In this document: positions 17,609 through 27,165 of the stretch, piece by piece
Numbering within the stretch: the stretch's first letter is position 1
Layout: each line of letters opens with the position of its first letter
DNA from: Actinobacillus ureae ATCC 25976
Lineage (GTDB): Bacteria; Pseudomonadota; Gammaproteobacteria; Enterobacterales; Pasteurellaceae
Reading direction: 5' to 3'
Length of the DNA: 37,671 nucleotides
Assembly (NCBI RefSeq): GCF_000188255.1
Contig: NZ_GL831080.1
Span: 1,439,211 to 1,476,881, forward strand
The notes under the pieces: generated by a model
What the model saw: the letters and a program-made list of their open reading frames with translations, nothing else
What the model was told of the DNA's origin: nothing
The model's database searches: none
Translations under genes and position numbers: made by a program

Positions 17609-18340
17609 CTATTTTAGTTCACCAAAATTTTCTGGGATACTTTGTAAAAGTTTGCCCCAAATTTCGCTACTTGATTGACGATTTTGAGCCATTGCATTAG
17701 CTGCTTTCTCCGCATCTTTCTCTACACAAGCTTTTAATAATTCTCGGTAAAAAGCAAGAGTAAGTTGACGACAAACCGGATCTGCAAAGAAAATGCTCGC
17801 AACTTGGTGGTACATTCCTTTAAAACTGTTTAAAATCAAGGCGTACACAGGTTTATTTGCCGAAAAAGTAAACTGTCTAAATAATGTATAGTCAAATTTG
17901 GCAAATGCTTCAGCCGAATCTTGTAAGGAATCTAATTGTGCAAAATACTGAACACATTCTTCTGGATTTAATTTGACGGCTTCGGGGATATAAAACTCTG
18001 CCATACGGGTACGTAATGAAACCACGTTAGCAATAATGACGGGTAAATACGATTTGTCTAATTTAATAATCGTACTAATAATATTTGGACCTGCTGTTTC
18101 CCAAACATCATTCACACGAGTCGGTTTACCATGTTGAATGTGTAACCAGCCGTCACGGGCTAATCGTTGTAACACTTCTCGTAACGTTGTACGAGTCACC
18201 CCGATACGGTCTGCAAGCTCTCGCTCCGCCGGTAAATCTGTTCCTGCAGGGAATTTATTATCCCAAATACTTCTAACTATATATTCTTCTGCAAGAGCAG
18301 CTGGACTCTGAGCTTTTAAAATATAAGATCTGTCCATCAT
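17609..18340 (-). CDS. fadR: Fatty-acid metabolism regulator FadR
   Basis: A GntR-family regulator that binds DNA until long-chain acyl-CoA releases it; in E. coli it represses fad genes and activates fabA/fabB. The 243-residue protein has the winged-helix domain (P-A-E-R-E-L-A-D-R-I-G-V-T-R-T-T-L-R-E-V-L-Q-R-L) near 32-55, the I-Q-H-G-K-P-T-R-V wing, and an all-helical acyl-CoA domain. The ATG at 18338-18340 follows a G-rich ribosome-binding site; a second ATG is adjacent. It is divergent from nhaB exactly as in E. coli, which supports the call. Confidence 0.95.
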   Translation of the reverse strand: MMDRSYILKAQSPAALAEEYIVRSIWDNKFPAGTDLPAERELADRIGVTRTTLREVLQRLARDGWLHIQHGKPTRVNDVWETAGPNIISTIIKLDKSYLPVIIANVVSLRTRMAEFYIPEAVKLNPEECVQYFAQLDSLQDSAEAFAKFDYTLFRQFTFSANKPVYALILNSFKGMYHQVASIFFADPVCRQLTLAFYRELLKACVEKDAEKAANAMAQNRQSSSEIWGKLLQSIPENFGELK

Positions 18341-18437
18341 GTTTATGCCCCCATAACATAATTTGCGAAAATGGCGCAAAAATAAAGAAACGATTCTTAT
18401 CCAAAATCAAAAAACACCCACAGAAATATGGAATAAG

Positions 18438-18446
18438 TGCTATTAT
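18438..18446 (+). promoter_or_regulatory. Extended -10 promoter of nhaB
   Basis: TGC-TATTAT at 18438-18446 is a good extended -10 element. The predicted start falls near 18453, at the edge of the adjacent palindrome. Confidence 0.5.
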
Positions 18447-18450
18447 CCTT

Positions 18451-18467
18451 TAATCTAAACTAGATTA
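18451..18467. promoter_or_regulatory. Perfect palindrome, candidate operator between fadR and nhaB
   Basis: TAATCTA-N3-TAGATTA is a perfect 17-bp inverted repeat covering the predicted nhaB start. It does not match the FadR box (TGGT...ACCA type), so the binding protein is unknown. Confidence 0.45.
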
Positions 18468-18507
18468 CAATTAGCTTATATTTTTTTATTTACAAGGAGA
18501 ACTTTAA

Positions 18508-20049
18508 ATGCATAGCTCGAATGCTATATTTAAAAGCTTTTTAGGTAAAGCGCCGGAATGGTATAAATTAGCTATTTTGGCTTTTTTAGTTATTAATCCT
18601 CTTGTCTTTTTCTTTATTAGCCCTTTTGTTGCCGGATGGGTATTAGTTGCCGAGTTTATTTTTACTTTGTCAATGGCGCTAAAATGTTATCCGCTTCAGC
18701 CCGGAGGTTTATTAGCGATTGAGGCAGTTATTATCGGCATGACCAGTCCTCACCATGTAAAAGAAGAAATAATGGCAAACTTTGACGTTATTTTATTGTT
18801 AATGTTTATGGTTGCCGGCATTTATTTTATGAAGCAATTGTTATTATATGTTTTTACTAAATTACTTATTGCTATTCATTCTAAAAAAGTTCTTTCTCTT
18901 GCTTTCTGTCTTAGCGCAACTTTTTTATCTGCATTCTTAGATGCGTTAACGGTTATTGCCGTTATCATTAGTGTTGGTACCGGCTTCTATGGTGTTTACC
19001 ATAAAGTGGCTTCAGGTAATAGCTTTGAGGATTCTACAGATATTACTAATGACGAAAAAATCGTTACCAATAAACAAATTCTCGAACAATTCCGAGCATT
19101 TTTGCGTAGTCTGTTGATGCATGCGGCTGTAGGTAGTGCATTAGGTGGCGTAATGACAATGGTAGGTGAGCCACAGAACTTAATCATTGCAGGTCAAGCC
19201 GAATGGGGCTTTGTTGAATTCTTCTTACGTGTTGCACCGGTAAGCTTACCTGTCTTACTTTTCGGTGTCATCACGTGTTTATCATTAGAACACTTTAAAT
19301 TATTCGGTTACGGTGAGCGTTTACCACGTCGTGTATGGGGTGTTCTCGCACGTTATAATTTATTAAAAGAACAACGTATGACCCAGCAAGACCGTGTAAA
19401 AATGGGCATTCAAGCGCTTACCGGTATTTGGTTAATTATCGGGCTTGCATTCCATCTTGCTGATGTTGGTATCATTGGTTTAACGATTATCATCATTTGT
19501 ACGGCATTCTGTGGCATCATAGATGAACACGTAATCGGTCGTTCATTCCAAGAACCAATGCCGTTTACTGCGTTAATCGTAGTATTCTTTACTGTGGTTG
19601 CGGTAATTGTGGATCTTAAATTATTTGAACCGATTATCCAATTCGTACTCTCTGCGGATGCACATTCTCAATTAGCCTTGTTCTATGTATTTAACGGTTT
19701 ACTTTCTATGGTATCCGATAATGTATTCGTAGGAACGGTTTATATTAACGAAGCAAAAAATGCGCTAACCTCAGGCATTATTGGTCGTGAACAATTCGAC
19801 TTAATTGCGGTGGCAATTAATACCGGTACGAACTTACCTTCTGTTGCGACACCGAATGGACAAGCAGCATTCTTATTCTTGCTCACTTCACCGTTTGCGC
19901 CGTTAATCCGACTCTCATACGGCAGAATGTTGTATATGACATTACCTTATACTATCGTATTGTCGATTGTCGGTTTCTTCACATTGGAATATTTACTTCC
20001 TCCGTTTACAGAAATCATGACAAATTGGGGCTGGATTATCAGTCGCTAA
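18508..20049 (+). CDS. nhaB: Na+/H+ antiporter NhaB
   Basis: A 513-residue inner-membrane antiporter that exports Na+ in exchange for protons, with about 12 hydrophobic segments. The family blocks [11 protein letters not shown] near 144-154, G-E-P-Q-N-L-I-I near 222-229 and S-D-N-V-F-V-G-T near 407-414 are intact and include the acidic residues needed for ion binding. A strong AAGGAGA site precedes the ATG. The divergent fadR arrangement is shared with enterobacteria. Confidence 0.96.
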   Translation: MHSSNAIFKSFLGKAPEWYKLAILAFLVINPLVFFFISPFVAGWVLVAEFIFTLSMALKCYPLQPGGLLAIEAVIIGMTSPHHVKEEIMANFDVILLLMFMVAGIYFMKQLLLYVFTKLLIAIHSKKVLSLAFCLSATFLSAFLDALTVIAVIISVGTGFYGVYHKVASGNSFEDSTDITNDEKIVTNKQILEQFRAFLRSLLMHAAVGSALGGVMTMVGEPQNLIIAGQAEWGFVEFFLRVAPVSLPVLLFGVITCLSLEHFKLFGYGERLPRRVWGVLARYNLLKEQRMTQQDRVKMGIQALTGIWLIIGLAFHLADVGIIGLTIIIICTAFCGIIDEHVIGRSFQEPMPFTALIVVFFTVVAVIVDLKLFEPIIQFVLSADAHSQLALFYVFNGLLSMVSDNVFVGTVYINEAKNALTSGIIGREQFDLIAVAINTGTNLPSVATPNGQAAFLFLLTSPFAPLIRLSYGRMLYMTLPYTIVLSIVGFFTLEYLLPPFTEIMTNWGWIISR

Positions 20050-20054
20050 ACGCT

Positions 20055-20086
20055 AAAAAATCTCCCTACTTTTAGGGAGATTTTTT
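20055..20086 (+). terminator. Intrinsic terminator of nhaB
   Basis: An 8-bp stem extended by A6/T6 to 14 bp (20055-20068 with 20073-20086, loop CTTT). Confidence 0.92.
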
Positions 20087-20119
20087 ACGAAAGCTGAGTA
20101 AAATCAGGTACAATGCATA

Positions 20120-20125
20120 TATAAT
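20120..20125 (+). promoter_or_regulatory. -10 element of dsbB
   Basis: A perfect TATAAT 19 bases before the dsbB start; the -35 region is poor. Confidence 0.45.
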
Positions 20126-20144
20126 TCAAACTAAAGGAACTCTT

Positions 20145-20684
20145 ATGCTCAGCTATTTCAAACAACTATCATTAAATCGCACAGCATGGCTATTACTTGC
20201 TTTTATTGCATTTGCTCTCGAAGCAACTGGTATTTATTTCCAATACGGAATGGAATTAGTTCCTTGTGTCATGTGTGTCTATGAACGTCTTGCGATTTTA
20301 GGACTTATCATTGCCGGTTTACTTGCTTCTATCTCCCCTCGCTTTTTTCTTACTCGCTGGCTTGCTTTATTCATTTGGGGCTTCAGTGCCTTTAAAGGGC
20401 TTGCATTAGCAGTCAAACACCATGATTATCAAGCAAATCCTTCTCCTTGGAATCAATGTGAGTTTAAACCAGAATTTCCACAAACAATGCCGTTTGATCA
20501 ATGGTTCCCAAGTATTTTTGCACCTGGCCCGGTAAATTGTAGTGAGAAACAATGGGAAATGCTTGGCTTAGGCATGCCGGAATGGCTTATCGTTGCCTTC
20601 GCAATGTTCGCACTTGCTTTTGTTATCGTACTCATCAGCCAATTCAAACGTGCCAAACCACAATATCGTAGCGTATTCAGATAA
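20145..20684 (+). CDS. dsbB: Disulfide bond formation protein B
   Basis: An inner-membrane quinone reductase that reoxidises periplasmic DsbA. The 179-residue protein has four membrane segments. Its two periplasmic cysteine pairs are present: C41-x-x-C44 (P-C-V-M-C) and C105...C132. The first pair is followed by Y-E-R-L (residues 46-49), which includes the quinone-site Arg. AAAGGA precedes the ATG. It is not linked to dsbA here. It is followed by an uptake-signal terminator and metC. Confidence 0.95.
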   Translation: MLSYFKQLSLNRTAWLLLAFIAFALEATGIYFQYGMELVPCVMCVYERLAILGLIIAGLLASISPRFFLTRWLALFIWGFSAFKGLALAVKHHDYQANPSPWNQCEFKPEFPQTMPFDQWFPSIFAPGPVNCSEKQWEMLGLGMPEWLIVAFAMFALAFVIVLISQFKRAKPQYRSVFR

Positions 20685-20688
20685 CCTT

Positions 20689-20734
20689 ACAAGCGGTCGA
20701 ATTTTTGCAAAATTTTGCAGAAATCAGACCGCTT
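20689..20734 (+). terminator. Uptake-signal inverted repeat after dsbB
   Basis: An exact ACAAGCGGT at 20689-20697 with its T-rich extension is followed by GACCGCTT at 20727-20734, which pairs with AAGCGGTC (20691-20698). It lies five bases past the dsbB stop. Confidence 0.6.
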
Positions 20735-20760
20735 TCTTATAACTACAATAAGGAAACACA

Positions 20761-21951
20761 ATGTCAAATTTCTCTCAACTGGAAACCAAATTTGTCCATG
20801 CCGGACGTAAATCTCGTTATACCCAAGGTTCTGTCAATCCTGTCGTTCAACGCGCCTCTTCTTTAGTGTTTGACTCAGTTGCACAAAAAAAGAATGCCAC
20901 TCGCAATCGCTATAAAGGTGAATTATTTTACGGCAGACGAGGCACGCTTACCCATTTCGCTCTCCAAGATGCAATGTGTGAATTAGAAGGTGGAACAGGC
21001 TGTTACCTTTATCCGTGTGGCGCGGCAGCCGTAACCAATTCCATTTTGGCTTTTGTTGCTCAAGGTGATCACGTATTAATGACTGGGGCAGCTTATGAGC
21101 CGACCCAAGATTTTTGTAACGTTATCTTAAAAAATATCGGGGTAAGTACCACTTATTACGATCCGCTCATCGGTGAAGGGATTCAAGCCTTAATTCAGCC
21201 GAATACTAAAGTTCTATTTTTAGAATCGCCAAGCTCACTAACAATGGAAGTGCCGGATATTCCGACTTTGGTTCGAGTCGCTCGTGAAGTCAATCCAGAT
21301 ATCGTGATTATGATCGATAATACTTGGGCGGGCGGTGTACTTTTCCCGGCACTTGAATTCGGAATTGATATTTCGATTCAAGCCGGCACTAAATATTTGG
21401 TCGGTCACTCTGATGTGATGATTGGCACAGCCGTATCTAATGCGCGTTGTTGGGATCAGCTTCGTGAACGTTCATATTTGATGGGGCAAATGGTTGATGC
21501 GGATTCCGCTTATACCACAGCACGAGGGTTACGCACGCTCGGTATTCGTTTGAGAGAACACCAAGAACGTTCAATTCAAGTGGCGCAATGGCTGGCACAG
21601 CGTCCGGAAGTGAAAGCAGTCTTCCACCCTGTGTTACCAAGCTGCCCGGGGCACGAATTTTTCAAACGAGATTTTAAAGGGGCAAGCGGTCTGTTTTCAT
21701 TCGAACTTAACCAAAAGTTAAACGATAAACAATTAGCCCACTTTTTAGATCATTTCGAATTATTTACCATGGCATATTCTTGGGGCGGTTTTGAATCACT
21801 GATTTTAGCTAACCAACCGGAAGAAATTACTCGCATCCGCTCGGCGATCGAAAGAAAACTCAACGGTACACTGATTCGCATTCACGTTGGTTTAGAAGCG
21901 GTTGAAGATCTGATTGCCGATTTAGAAAAAGGCTTTGAGCGTTTAAAATAA
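20761..21951 (+). CDS. metC: Cystathionine beta-lyase
   Basis: A cytoplasmic PLP enzyme that splits cystathionine to homocysteine, pyruvate and ammonia on the way to methionine. The 396-residue protein has the PLP lysine K211 ([12 protein letters not shown]), the PLP-ring contact D186 (M-I-D-N-T-W) and the substrate-phosphate residues near Y58/R60 (F-Y-G-R-R). The G-R-R-G-T-x-T and S-W-G-G-F-E-S blocks favour MetC over cystathionine gamma-synthase. A clear AAGGAAA site precedes the ATG. No MetJ box is visible upstream. Confidence 0.93.
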   Translation: MSNFSQLETKFVHAGRKSRYTQGSVNPVVQRASSLVFDSVAQKKNATRNRYKGELFYGRRGTLTHFALQDAMCELEGGTGCYLYPCGAAAVTNSILAFVAQGDHVLMTGAAYEPTQDFCNVILKNIGVSTTYYDPLIGEGIQALIQPNTKVLFLESPSSLTMEVPDIPTLVRVAREVNPDIVIMIDNTWAGGVLFPALEFGIDISIQAGTKYLVGHSDVMIGTAVSNARCWDQLRERSYLMGQMVDADSAYTTARGLRTLGIRLREHQERSIQVAQWLAQRPEVKAVFHPVLPSCPGHEFFKRDFKGASGLFSFELNQKLNDKQLAHFLDHFELFTMAYSWGGFESLILANQPEEITRIRSAIERKLNGTLIRIHVGLEAVEDLIADLEKGFERLK

Positions 21952-21956
21952 GTGTG

Positions 21957-21965
21957 ACAAGCGGT
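21957..21965 (+). repeat. DNA uptake signal (Apl type)
   Basis: Exact core in full extended form (TCAAATTT... then AAATTTGCAA), just after metC. Confidence 0.8.
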
Positions 21966-22003
21966 CAAATTTACAGAAAAATTTGCAATTTTTAGTTAAA
22001 TAC

Positions 22004-22030
22004 AAAAGGCTATCTTTTGATAGCCTTTTT
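22004..22030. terminator. Bidirectional terminator between metC and htpG
   Basis: A perfect 11-bp stem (22004-22014 with 22019-22029, loop TTTT) with A/T tracts on both sides, placed between convergent genes. Confidence 0.92.
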
Positions 22031-22044
22031 TATATCTCTAGCAG

Positions 22045-23922
22045 TTAACCAAGTAATTTATTCATACGTTTGATAAATGCTGCCGGATTTTCTAATGAAC
22101 CACGCTCTGCAAGCAATGCTTGTTCAAACAATAATTCAATCCAATCATTGAATTCTGTTTCATCAGTAAGATCTGCAATTTTCTTAACCATACGATGATC
22201 CGGATTTAGCTCAAATGTATATTTCATTTCTGGGGCTTTTTGTCCCATTGCAGCAAACAGTTTTGCCATTTGCGTAGTCATTTCATCACTATCGGTTGAA
22301 ACCACTGCCGGCGTGTCGGTTAAGCGATGCGTTAATACCACTTTCTTCACACGGTCACCAAAATAGCCTTGCGCACGTTCAAGGAAAGATCCGAATTCCT
22401 CTTGTTGCGCTTTTTGGCTTTCTTCTTGTTCCTTATCGGCAAGATCGCCTAAATCCAAATCTGATTTAGTGATACTTTGCAACGGTTTGCCGTCAAATTC
22501 AGTTAAATGACCAACTACCCACTCGTCAATACGATCAGATAATAGTAGCACTTCAATGCCTTTCTTATTAAACAGTTCGAGGTGCGGGCTATTTTTCGCT
22601 GCCACATAACTATCAGCGGTTAAGAAATAAATCGCTTTCTGGCCTTCTTTCATTCTGCCGATATAATCCGCCAAACTTACTGTTTGTTCGCTAGAATCAG
22701 TTTGGGTTGAAGCAAAGCGGAATAATGACGCAATTTGTTGTTTATTAGCAAAATCTTCGCCAACACCTTCTTTTAACACTAAGCCGAACTCATTCCAAAA
22801 GGATTGGTATTTGCTTTGGTCGTCTTTGGCTAATTTGTCCAATAATTGCAATGCTCGTTTAGTTAATGCCGAACGTAGTGAAGCGGTAACTTTATTTTCT
22901 TGTAAAATCTCACGTGAAACGTTTAACGGCAAGTCATTCGTATCTAATAAACCTCGCATAAAACGTAAGTAATTCGGCATAAACACTTCGGCATCATCCA
23001 TAATGAATACACGCTGAACGTAAAGTTTTAAGCCGTGTTTTTGCTCACGATTGAACAGATCCCAAGGCGCTTTTGCCGGCACATAAAGTAAGCTGGTATA
23101 TTCTTGTTTACCTTCCACTTTATTATGCGCCCAAATAAGTGAATCATTGTAATCGTGGCTTAAATGCTTATAGAACTCTTGGTATTCTTCATCTGAAATT
23201 TCGGTTTTTGAGCGAGTCCAAAGTGCTTGCGCTTTGTTAATTTTTTCCCATTTTTGACCGCTTGCTTTGCCTTCTTCATCATATTCTGTAGTTTGGATTT
23301 CAACCGGTAAACCGATATGATCCGAATATTTCCCAATAATTTCACGTAAACGCCATTCGCTTAAAAATTCTTTTTCATCCTCACGCAGATGTAAAATCAC
23401 TTCCGTACCACGTGTCACTTTCTCAATATCCGCCACCGTGTAATCGCCTTCACCTGCAGATTCCCACACCACACCTTGGGTTTCACCTGCCGCACGAGTT
23501 TTCACCGTCACTTTATCCGCTACAATAAACGCCGAATAAAAACCGACCCCGAATTGACCGATTAATTGGCTGTCTTTCGCTTGATCCGTACCTAAAGCAT
23601 TTAAAAATTCTTTGGTACCGGATTTAGCAATCGTGCCTAAATGATCGATCACTTGCTCACGGTTCATACCAATACCGTTATCGCTGATCGTCAGCGTTCC
23701 TAGCGTTTCATCAAAACTCACTCGGACACGCAATTCACCGTCACCTTCATATAAGGCTGGATTTGAAAGCGCTTTAAAACGCAGTTTATCCGCTGCATCG
23801 GACGCATTAGAGATTAATTCACGTAAGAAAATTTCTTTATTTGAATAAAGTGAATGGATCATTAATTGAAGCAGTTGTTTTACTTCTGATTGAAAGCCTC
23901 TTGTTTCTTGATTTGTACTCAT
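22045..23922 (-). CDS. htpG: Chaperone HtpG (bacterial Hsp90)
   Basis: A homodimeric ATP-dependent chaperone of 625 residues. The N-terminal GHKL ATPase domain shows [16 protein letters not shown] near 29-44 (the catalytic Glu and Mg-binding Asn), S-D-N-G-I-G-M near 79-85 and G-Q-F-G-V-G-F-Y-S near 122-130. Middle and C-terminal dimerisation domains follow in normal length. GAGGATAAA precedes the ATG. A near-perfect sigma-32 promoter lies upstream, in line with heat-shock control. Confidence 0.97.
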   Translation of the reverse strand: MSTNQETRGFQSEVKQLLQLMIHSLYSNKEIFLRELISNASDAADKLRFKALSNPALYEGDGELRVRVSFDETLGTLTISDNGIGMNREQVIDHLGTIAKSGTKEFLNALGTDQAKDSQLIGQFGVGFYSAFIVADKVTVKTRAAGETQGVVWESAGEGDYTVADIEKVTRGTEVILHLREDEKEFLSEWRLREIIGKYSDHIGLPVEIQTTEYDEEGKASGQKWEKINKAQALWTRSKTEISDEEYQEFYKHLSHDYNDSLIWAHNKVEGKQEYTSLLYVPAKAPWDLFNREQKHGLKLYVQRVFIMDDAEVFMPNYLRFMRGLLDTNDLPLNVSREILQENKVTASLRSALTKRALQLLDKLAKDDQSKYQSFWNEFGLVLKEGVGEDFANKQQIASLFRFASTQTDSSEQTVSLADYIGRMKEGQKAIYFLTADSYVAAKNSPHLELFNKKGIEVLLLSDRIDEWVVGHLTEFDGKPLQSITKSDLDLGDLADKEQEESQKAQQEEFGSFLERAQGYFGDRVKKVVLTHRLTDTPAVVSTDSDEMTTQMAKLFAAMGQKAPEMKYTFELNPDHRMVKKIADLTDETEFNDWIELLFEQALLAERGSLENPAAFIKRMNKLLG

Positions 23923-23982
23923 TTTATCCTCTTTTAATTTGCAAAAAATTAGCGGTATTTCACCGCTTTCAAACGCTTTAAT

Positions 23983-24011
23983 AAATGGGGAAAAGCGATT
24001 TACTTTTCAAG
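23983..24011 (-). promoter_or_regulatory. Sigma-32 heat-shock promoter of htpG
   Basis: On the minus strand CTTGAAA (24005-24011) and CCCCATTT (23983-23990), spaced 14 bases, match the RpoH consensus at every defined position. The start should lie about 53 bases before the htpG ATG. Confidence 0.85.
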
Positions 24012-24052
24012 CCATAAACTCAAAGTTATTTCCTATTAAAAAATCTAATTTA

Positions 24053-24089
24053 ATCGCTATTTTCTATCAAATTGATAGTTTTACAAAAT
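24053..24089 (+). promoter_or_regulatory. OxyR-like site upstream of catalase
   Basis: CTAT-N7-ATAG (24064-24067 and 24075-24078) has the spacing of the two central OxyR half-elements. The expected outer elements match at three of four (ATCG, 24053) and two of four (AAAT, 24086) positions. It lies just upstream of or overlaps a TTTACA -35 (24080-24085). Confidence 0.45.
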
Positions 24090-24150
24090 AAAACCAATCA
24101 ATAATAATATATCCATACATTAAACCTATTAACATTTCAAGGTAATTATT

Positions 24151-25677
24151 ATGTCTAAATGTCCATTCCATCATACATCATTAACTATGAACAACGGTGC
24201 GCCTGTTGTTGATAACCAAAATAGTTTAACTGCCGGCCCTCGCGGTCCGTTACTTGCACAAGACTTATGGTTAAATGAAAAATTAGCCAACTTCGTACGT
24301 GAAGTGATTCCTGAGCGTCGTATGCACGCTAAAGGCTCCGGTGCGTTCGGTAAATTCACTGTAACTAACGATATCACTAAATTCACTAAAGCGGCAATCT
24401 TCAGCCAAGTAGGTAAAGAAACCGAATTATTCGCACGTTTTACCACTGTAGCCGGTGAACGTGGTGCAGCAGATGCGGAACGCGATATCCGTGGTTTCGC
24501 AGTTAAATTCTATACCGAACAAGGTAACTGGGACTTAGTAGGCAACAATACGCCGGTATTCTTCTTACGTGACCCACGCAAATTCCCGGATTTAAACAAA
24601 GCAGTTAAACGTGATCCGCGCACCAATATGCGTAGTGCGACAAACAACTGGGACTTCTGGACGTTATTACCGGAAGCATTTCACCAAGTGACGATCGTAA
24701 TGTCTGAGCGTGGTATTCCGGCTTCATATCGTCATATGCACGGTTTCGGTTCACACACTTATAGTATGATTAACGCTGATAACGAGCGTTTCTGGGTGAA
24801 ATTCCACTTCCGTACCCAACAAGGTATCAAGAACTTAACCAACGAAGAAGCAGCGGCAATTATCGCTAACGATCGTGAATCACACCAACGTGATTTATAC
24901 GAAGCAATCGAAAAAGGCGATTTCCCGAAATGGACACTTTATATCCAAGTGATGCCGGAAGCCGATGCGGAAAAAGTACCATATCACCCGTTCGACTTAA
25001 CCAAAGTATGGCCAAAATCGGATTATCCGTTAATCGAAGTGGGCGTAATGGAATTAAACCGTAACCCTGCAAACTTCTTTGCAGACGTTGAACAATCTGC
25101 ATTTGCACCGAGCAACTTAGTACCGGGTATCAGCGTATCTCCGGACCGTATGTTACAAGCTCGTTTATTTAACTATGCGGATGCACAACGTTACCGTTTA
25201 GGTGTGAACCACCACCAAATTCCAGTAAATGCGCCTCGTTGTCCGGTTCACAGCAATGCGCGTGACGGTCAAGGTCGAGTGGACGGTAACTACGGTTCAA
25301 CTTTGCATTATGAACCAAACAGCTTCGGTCAATGGCAAGAACAAGCACAATTTGCAGAACCGCCACTCAAAATTAACGGTGATGCGGCACATTGGGATTT
25401 CCGCCAAGACGATGCGGATTATTTCAGCCAACCACGTGTGTTACTCAACAATATGACTGACTCAGAAAAAGAAGCGCTATTCAAGAATACCGCTGCTGGT
25501 ATGGGTGATGCGTTAGACTTTATTAAATATCGCCATATTCGTAACTGCTACTTCTGTGATCCGGCTTACGGGGAAGGCGTTGCAAAAGCATTAGGTATGA
25601 CCGTTGCCGATGCAATGGAAGCATACAATACTGATCCAGCAATGGGTCAACTGGGTTTATTAAAACCTAACTTCTAA
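24151..25677 (+). CDS. Monofunctional haem catalase
   Basis: A 508-residue small-subunit clade catalase that dismutates hydrogen peroxide in the cytoplasm; it corresponds to H. influenzae hktE and other Pasteurellaceae katA genes. The catalytic H59 ([13 protein letters not shown]) and N132 (V-G-N-N-T-P-V-F-F) are present, as is the haem-ligand Tyr in [11 protein letters not shown] near 339-349. The strong A/T-ending codon preference and the very even codon use suggest high expression. An OxyR-like palindrome lies about 75-100 bases upstream, and a strong terminator follows. Confidence 0.95.
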   Translation: MSKCPFHHTSLTMNNGAPVVDNQNSLTAGPRGPLLAQDLWLNEKLANFVREVIPERRMHAKGSGAFGKFTVTNDITKFTKAAIFSQVGKETELFARFTTVAGERGAADAERDIRGFAVKFYTEQGNWDLVGNNTPVFFLRDPRKFPDLNKAVKRDPRTNMRSATNNWDFWTLLPEAFHQVTIVMSERGIPASYRHMHGFGSHTYSMINADNERFWVKFHFRTQQGIKNLTNEEAAAIIANDRESHQRDLYEAIEKGDFPKWTLYIQVMPEADAEKVPYHPFDLTKVWPKSDYPLIEVGVMELNRNPANFFADVEQSAFAPSNLVPGISVSPDRMLQARLFNYADAQRYRLGVNHHQIPVNAPRCPVHSNARDGQGRVDGNYGSTLHYEPNSFGQWQEQAQFAEPPLKINGDAAHWDFRQDDADYFSQPRVLLNNMTDSEKEALFKNTAAGMGDALDFIKYRHIRNCYFCDPAYGEGVAKALGMTVADAMEAYNTDPAMGQLGLLKPNF

Positions 25678-25772
25678 TTTAGAAGTCACCAAATTAGCAA
25701 ATGCAACTGTTCAAAAACCCACGAGATAATCGCACACAGTAGTCCTCCTTACATAAATGCATTTGCTCTATC

Positions 25773-25799
25773 AAAGCCCTATCTACATGATAGGGCTTT
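25773..25799 (+). terminator. Intrinsic terminator downstream of catalase
   Basis: A perfect 11-bp stem (25773-25783 with 25789-25799, loop of five) followed by T residues. Confidence 0.92.
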
Positions 25800-25869
25800 T
25801 CTTTTGTTTGAAAAATCAATCTGCGTTACAATTCCCACGTTTTTTATTTTTAAACAAAAAGGAAAGCTT

Positions 25870-26949
25870 TTGGAATATCGTTATTACATCACTACGGGAA
25901 TTGCCATTCTTGTTTTGCAATGCCTCGTATTTAACTTTTCTCGTACCGTAGGTTGGCTATTCAACTTATCTACCAAATCACGTAAGATCGTGACATTTAT
26001 TAGCTATTTAGCTGCAAATGGCTTAGCGATTCTTACCGTCACACGAACATTTAACGGTTTTAGAATTACGGCGCTAATGCTCGCCCTATTGCTATTTGCA
26101 TTATTCGTTAGCCTTGCTTGTGCGATGATTTACCGCTTATTTAAAGGCAAACAAGCGGTCAATTTTGCCTTAAAAATTACCTATCCTTTCGCATTTTTCG
26201 GTATTGTTGGGTTCGCCTTATATAACGCTTACACTCCGAAAGTAGTGCATTATTCCGTTCAGTTGGATAAACCACTTGATCAACCGCTCCGTATTGGGGT
26301 GGCAAGTGATCTGCATCTAGGGCAATGGTTCGGTGCAAAGCAATTAGATAAATTAGCGGAGATCTTTAACCAACAAAAAGTAGATCTGATTTTATTACCC
26401 GGCGATATTATGGACGATAATACCGATACTTATGTCGCGGAAAATATGCAACCGCACTTTGCAAAACTCAAAGCGCCATTAGGCGTTTATGCCACTTTAG
26501 GCAATCATGATTTCTTTGGCGAACAGCTTGCGATTGCCAGTGAAATTCAAAAAGCCGGTATCCAAGTACTATGGGATCAAGCGGTCGAAATTAACGGAAA
26601 ATTTACCATTATCGGACGTAACGATGACCTCGTAAAAAACCGACCGAGTGCCGCTCAATTATTAACGGCAGTCAATTCGGATTTACCGGTGTTTTTACTT
26701 GACCATCGCCCAACGCAAATCGAGCAACATTCACAATTACCGATTGATTTACAGGTGTCCGGACATACGCATAAAGGACAAATTTTTCCGGCAAATTTAA
26801 TGACTAACGTGATTTATCGACTGCACTATGGCTATGAAAAAATCGGTTTAGGCCATTATTTTGTCACCTCAGGCTATGGCTTTTGGGGTATCCCGATGCG
26901 GCTCGGCACCCAATCGGAAGTCTTTATTATTGATGTGAAAGGTAAATAA
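25870..26949 (+). CDS. Membrane-anchored metallophosphoesterase
   Basis: A 359-residue protein with four hydrophobic segments in its first 125 residues, then a calcineurin-like phosphoesterase domain with all metal-site motifs. These are D-L-H near 147-149, G-D-I-M-D-D from 178, G-N-H-D at 211-214 and G-H-T-H-K-G-Q near 300. It belongs to the YkuE/YaeI-type group (some members act on UDP-diacylglucosamine or other phospho-substrates); the substrate here is unknown. I chose TTG 25870 because AAGGA lies six bases before it; the other in-frame start, also TTG (25804), falls at the catalase terminator. An uptake signal lies inside the gene. Alone between two terminators. Confidence 0.83.
   Translation: MEYRYYITTGIAILVLQCLVFNFSRTVGWLFNLSTKSRKIVTFISYLAANGLAILTVTRTFNGFRITALMLALLLFALFVSLACAMIYRLFKGKQAVNFALKITYPFAFFGIVGFALYNAYTPKVVHYSVQLDKPLDQPLRIGVASDLHLGQWFGAKQLDKLAEIFNQQKVDLILLPGDIMDDNTDTYVAENMQPHFAKLKAPLGVYATLGNHDFFGEQLAIASEIQKAGIQVLWDQAVEINGKFTIIGRNDDLVKNRPSAAQLLTAVNSDLPVFLLDHRPTQIEQHSQLPIDLQVSGHTHKGQIFPANLMTNVIYRLHYGYEKIGLGHYFVTSGYGFWGIPMRLGTQSEVFIIDVKGK
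26151..26159 (+). repeat. DNA uptake signal (Apl type)
   Basis: Exact core followed by TCAATTTTGCC, within the metallophosphoesterase gene. Confidence 0.75.
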
Positions 26950-26966
26950 CCTTAATTTTTTTATGC

Positions 26967-27002
26967 AAACCCCTGAATTGATTTTCAGGGGTTTATTTTT
27001 TT
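26967..27002 (+). terminator. Intrinsic terminator after the metallophosphoesterase
   Basis: An 11-bp stem (26967-26977 with 26984-26994, loop of six) followed by a T-rich tract. Confidence 0.9.
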
Positions 27003-27070
27003 ACATTTCTCGAATCGTCCTATCTTCAATCACTTATCTTTTGTCAATATCCTTTTACAAAATTTTCTGC

Positions 27071-27099
27071 TTGCACACTCCCAAATAAAACAATATCTT
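27071..27099 (+). promoter_or_regulatory. Putative nrdA promoter
   Basis: TTGCAC (27071-27076) and TATCTT (27094-27099), spacing 17. The -10 lies inside the first NrdR box. Confidence 0.5.
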
Positions 27100-27103
27100 G
27101 TAT
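27088..27103 (+). promoter_or_regulatory. NrdR box 1
   Basis: A 16-bp imperfect palindrome, A-A-A-C-A-A-T-A-T-C-T-T-G-T-A-T, resembling the NrdR consensus acaCwAtATaTwGtgt. It covers the predicted -10. Confidence 0.65.
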
Positions 27104-27118
27104 ATAAGAACTTCAAAA

Positions 27119-27134
27119 CCACAACATATAGTGG
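27119..27134 (+). promoter_or_regulatory. NrdR box 2
   Basis: A 16-bp palindrome of the form CCAC-N8-GTGG with an AT core, starting exactly 31 bases after box 1, the canonical three-turn spacing of paired NrdR boxes. Confidence 0.7.
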
Positions 27135-27165
27135 TTAAGTAATAAGATAAAAGGAGACACATTTT

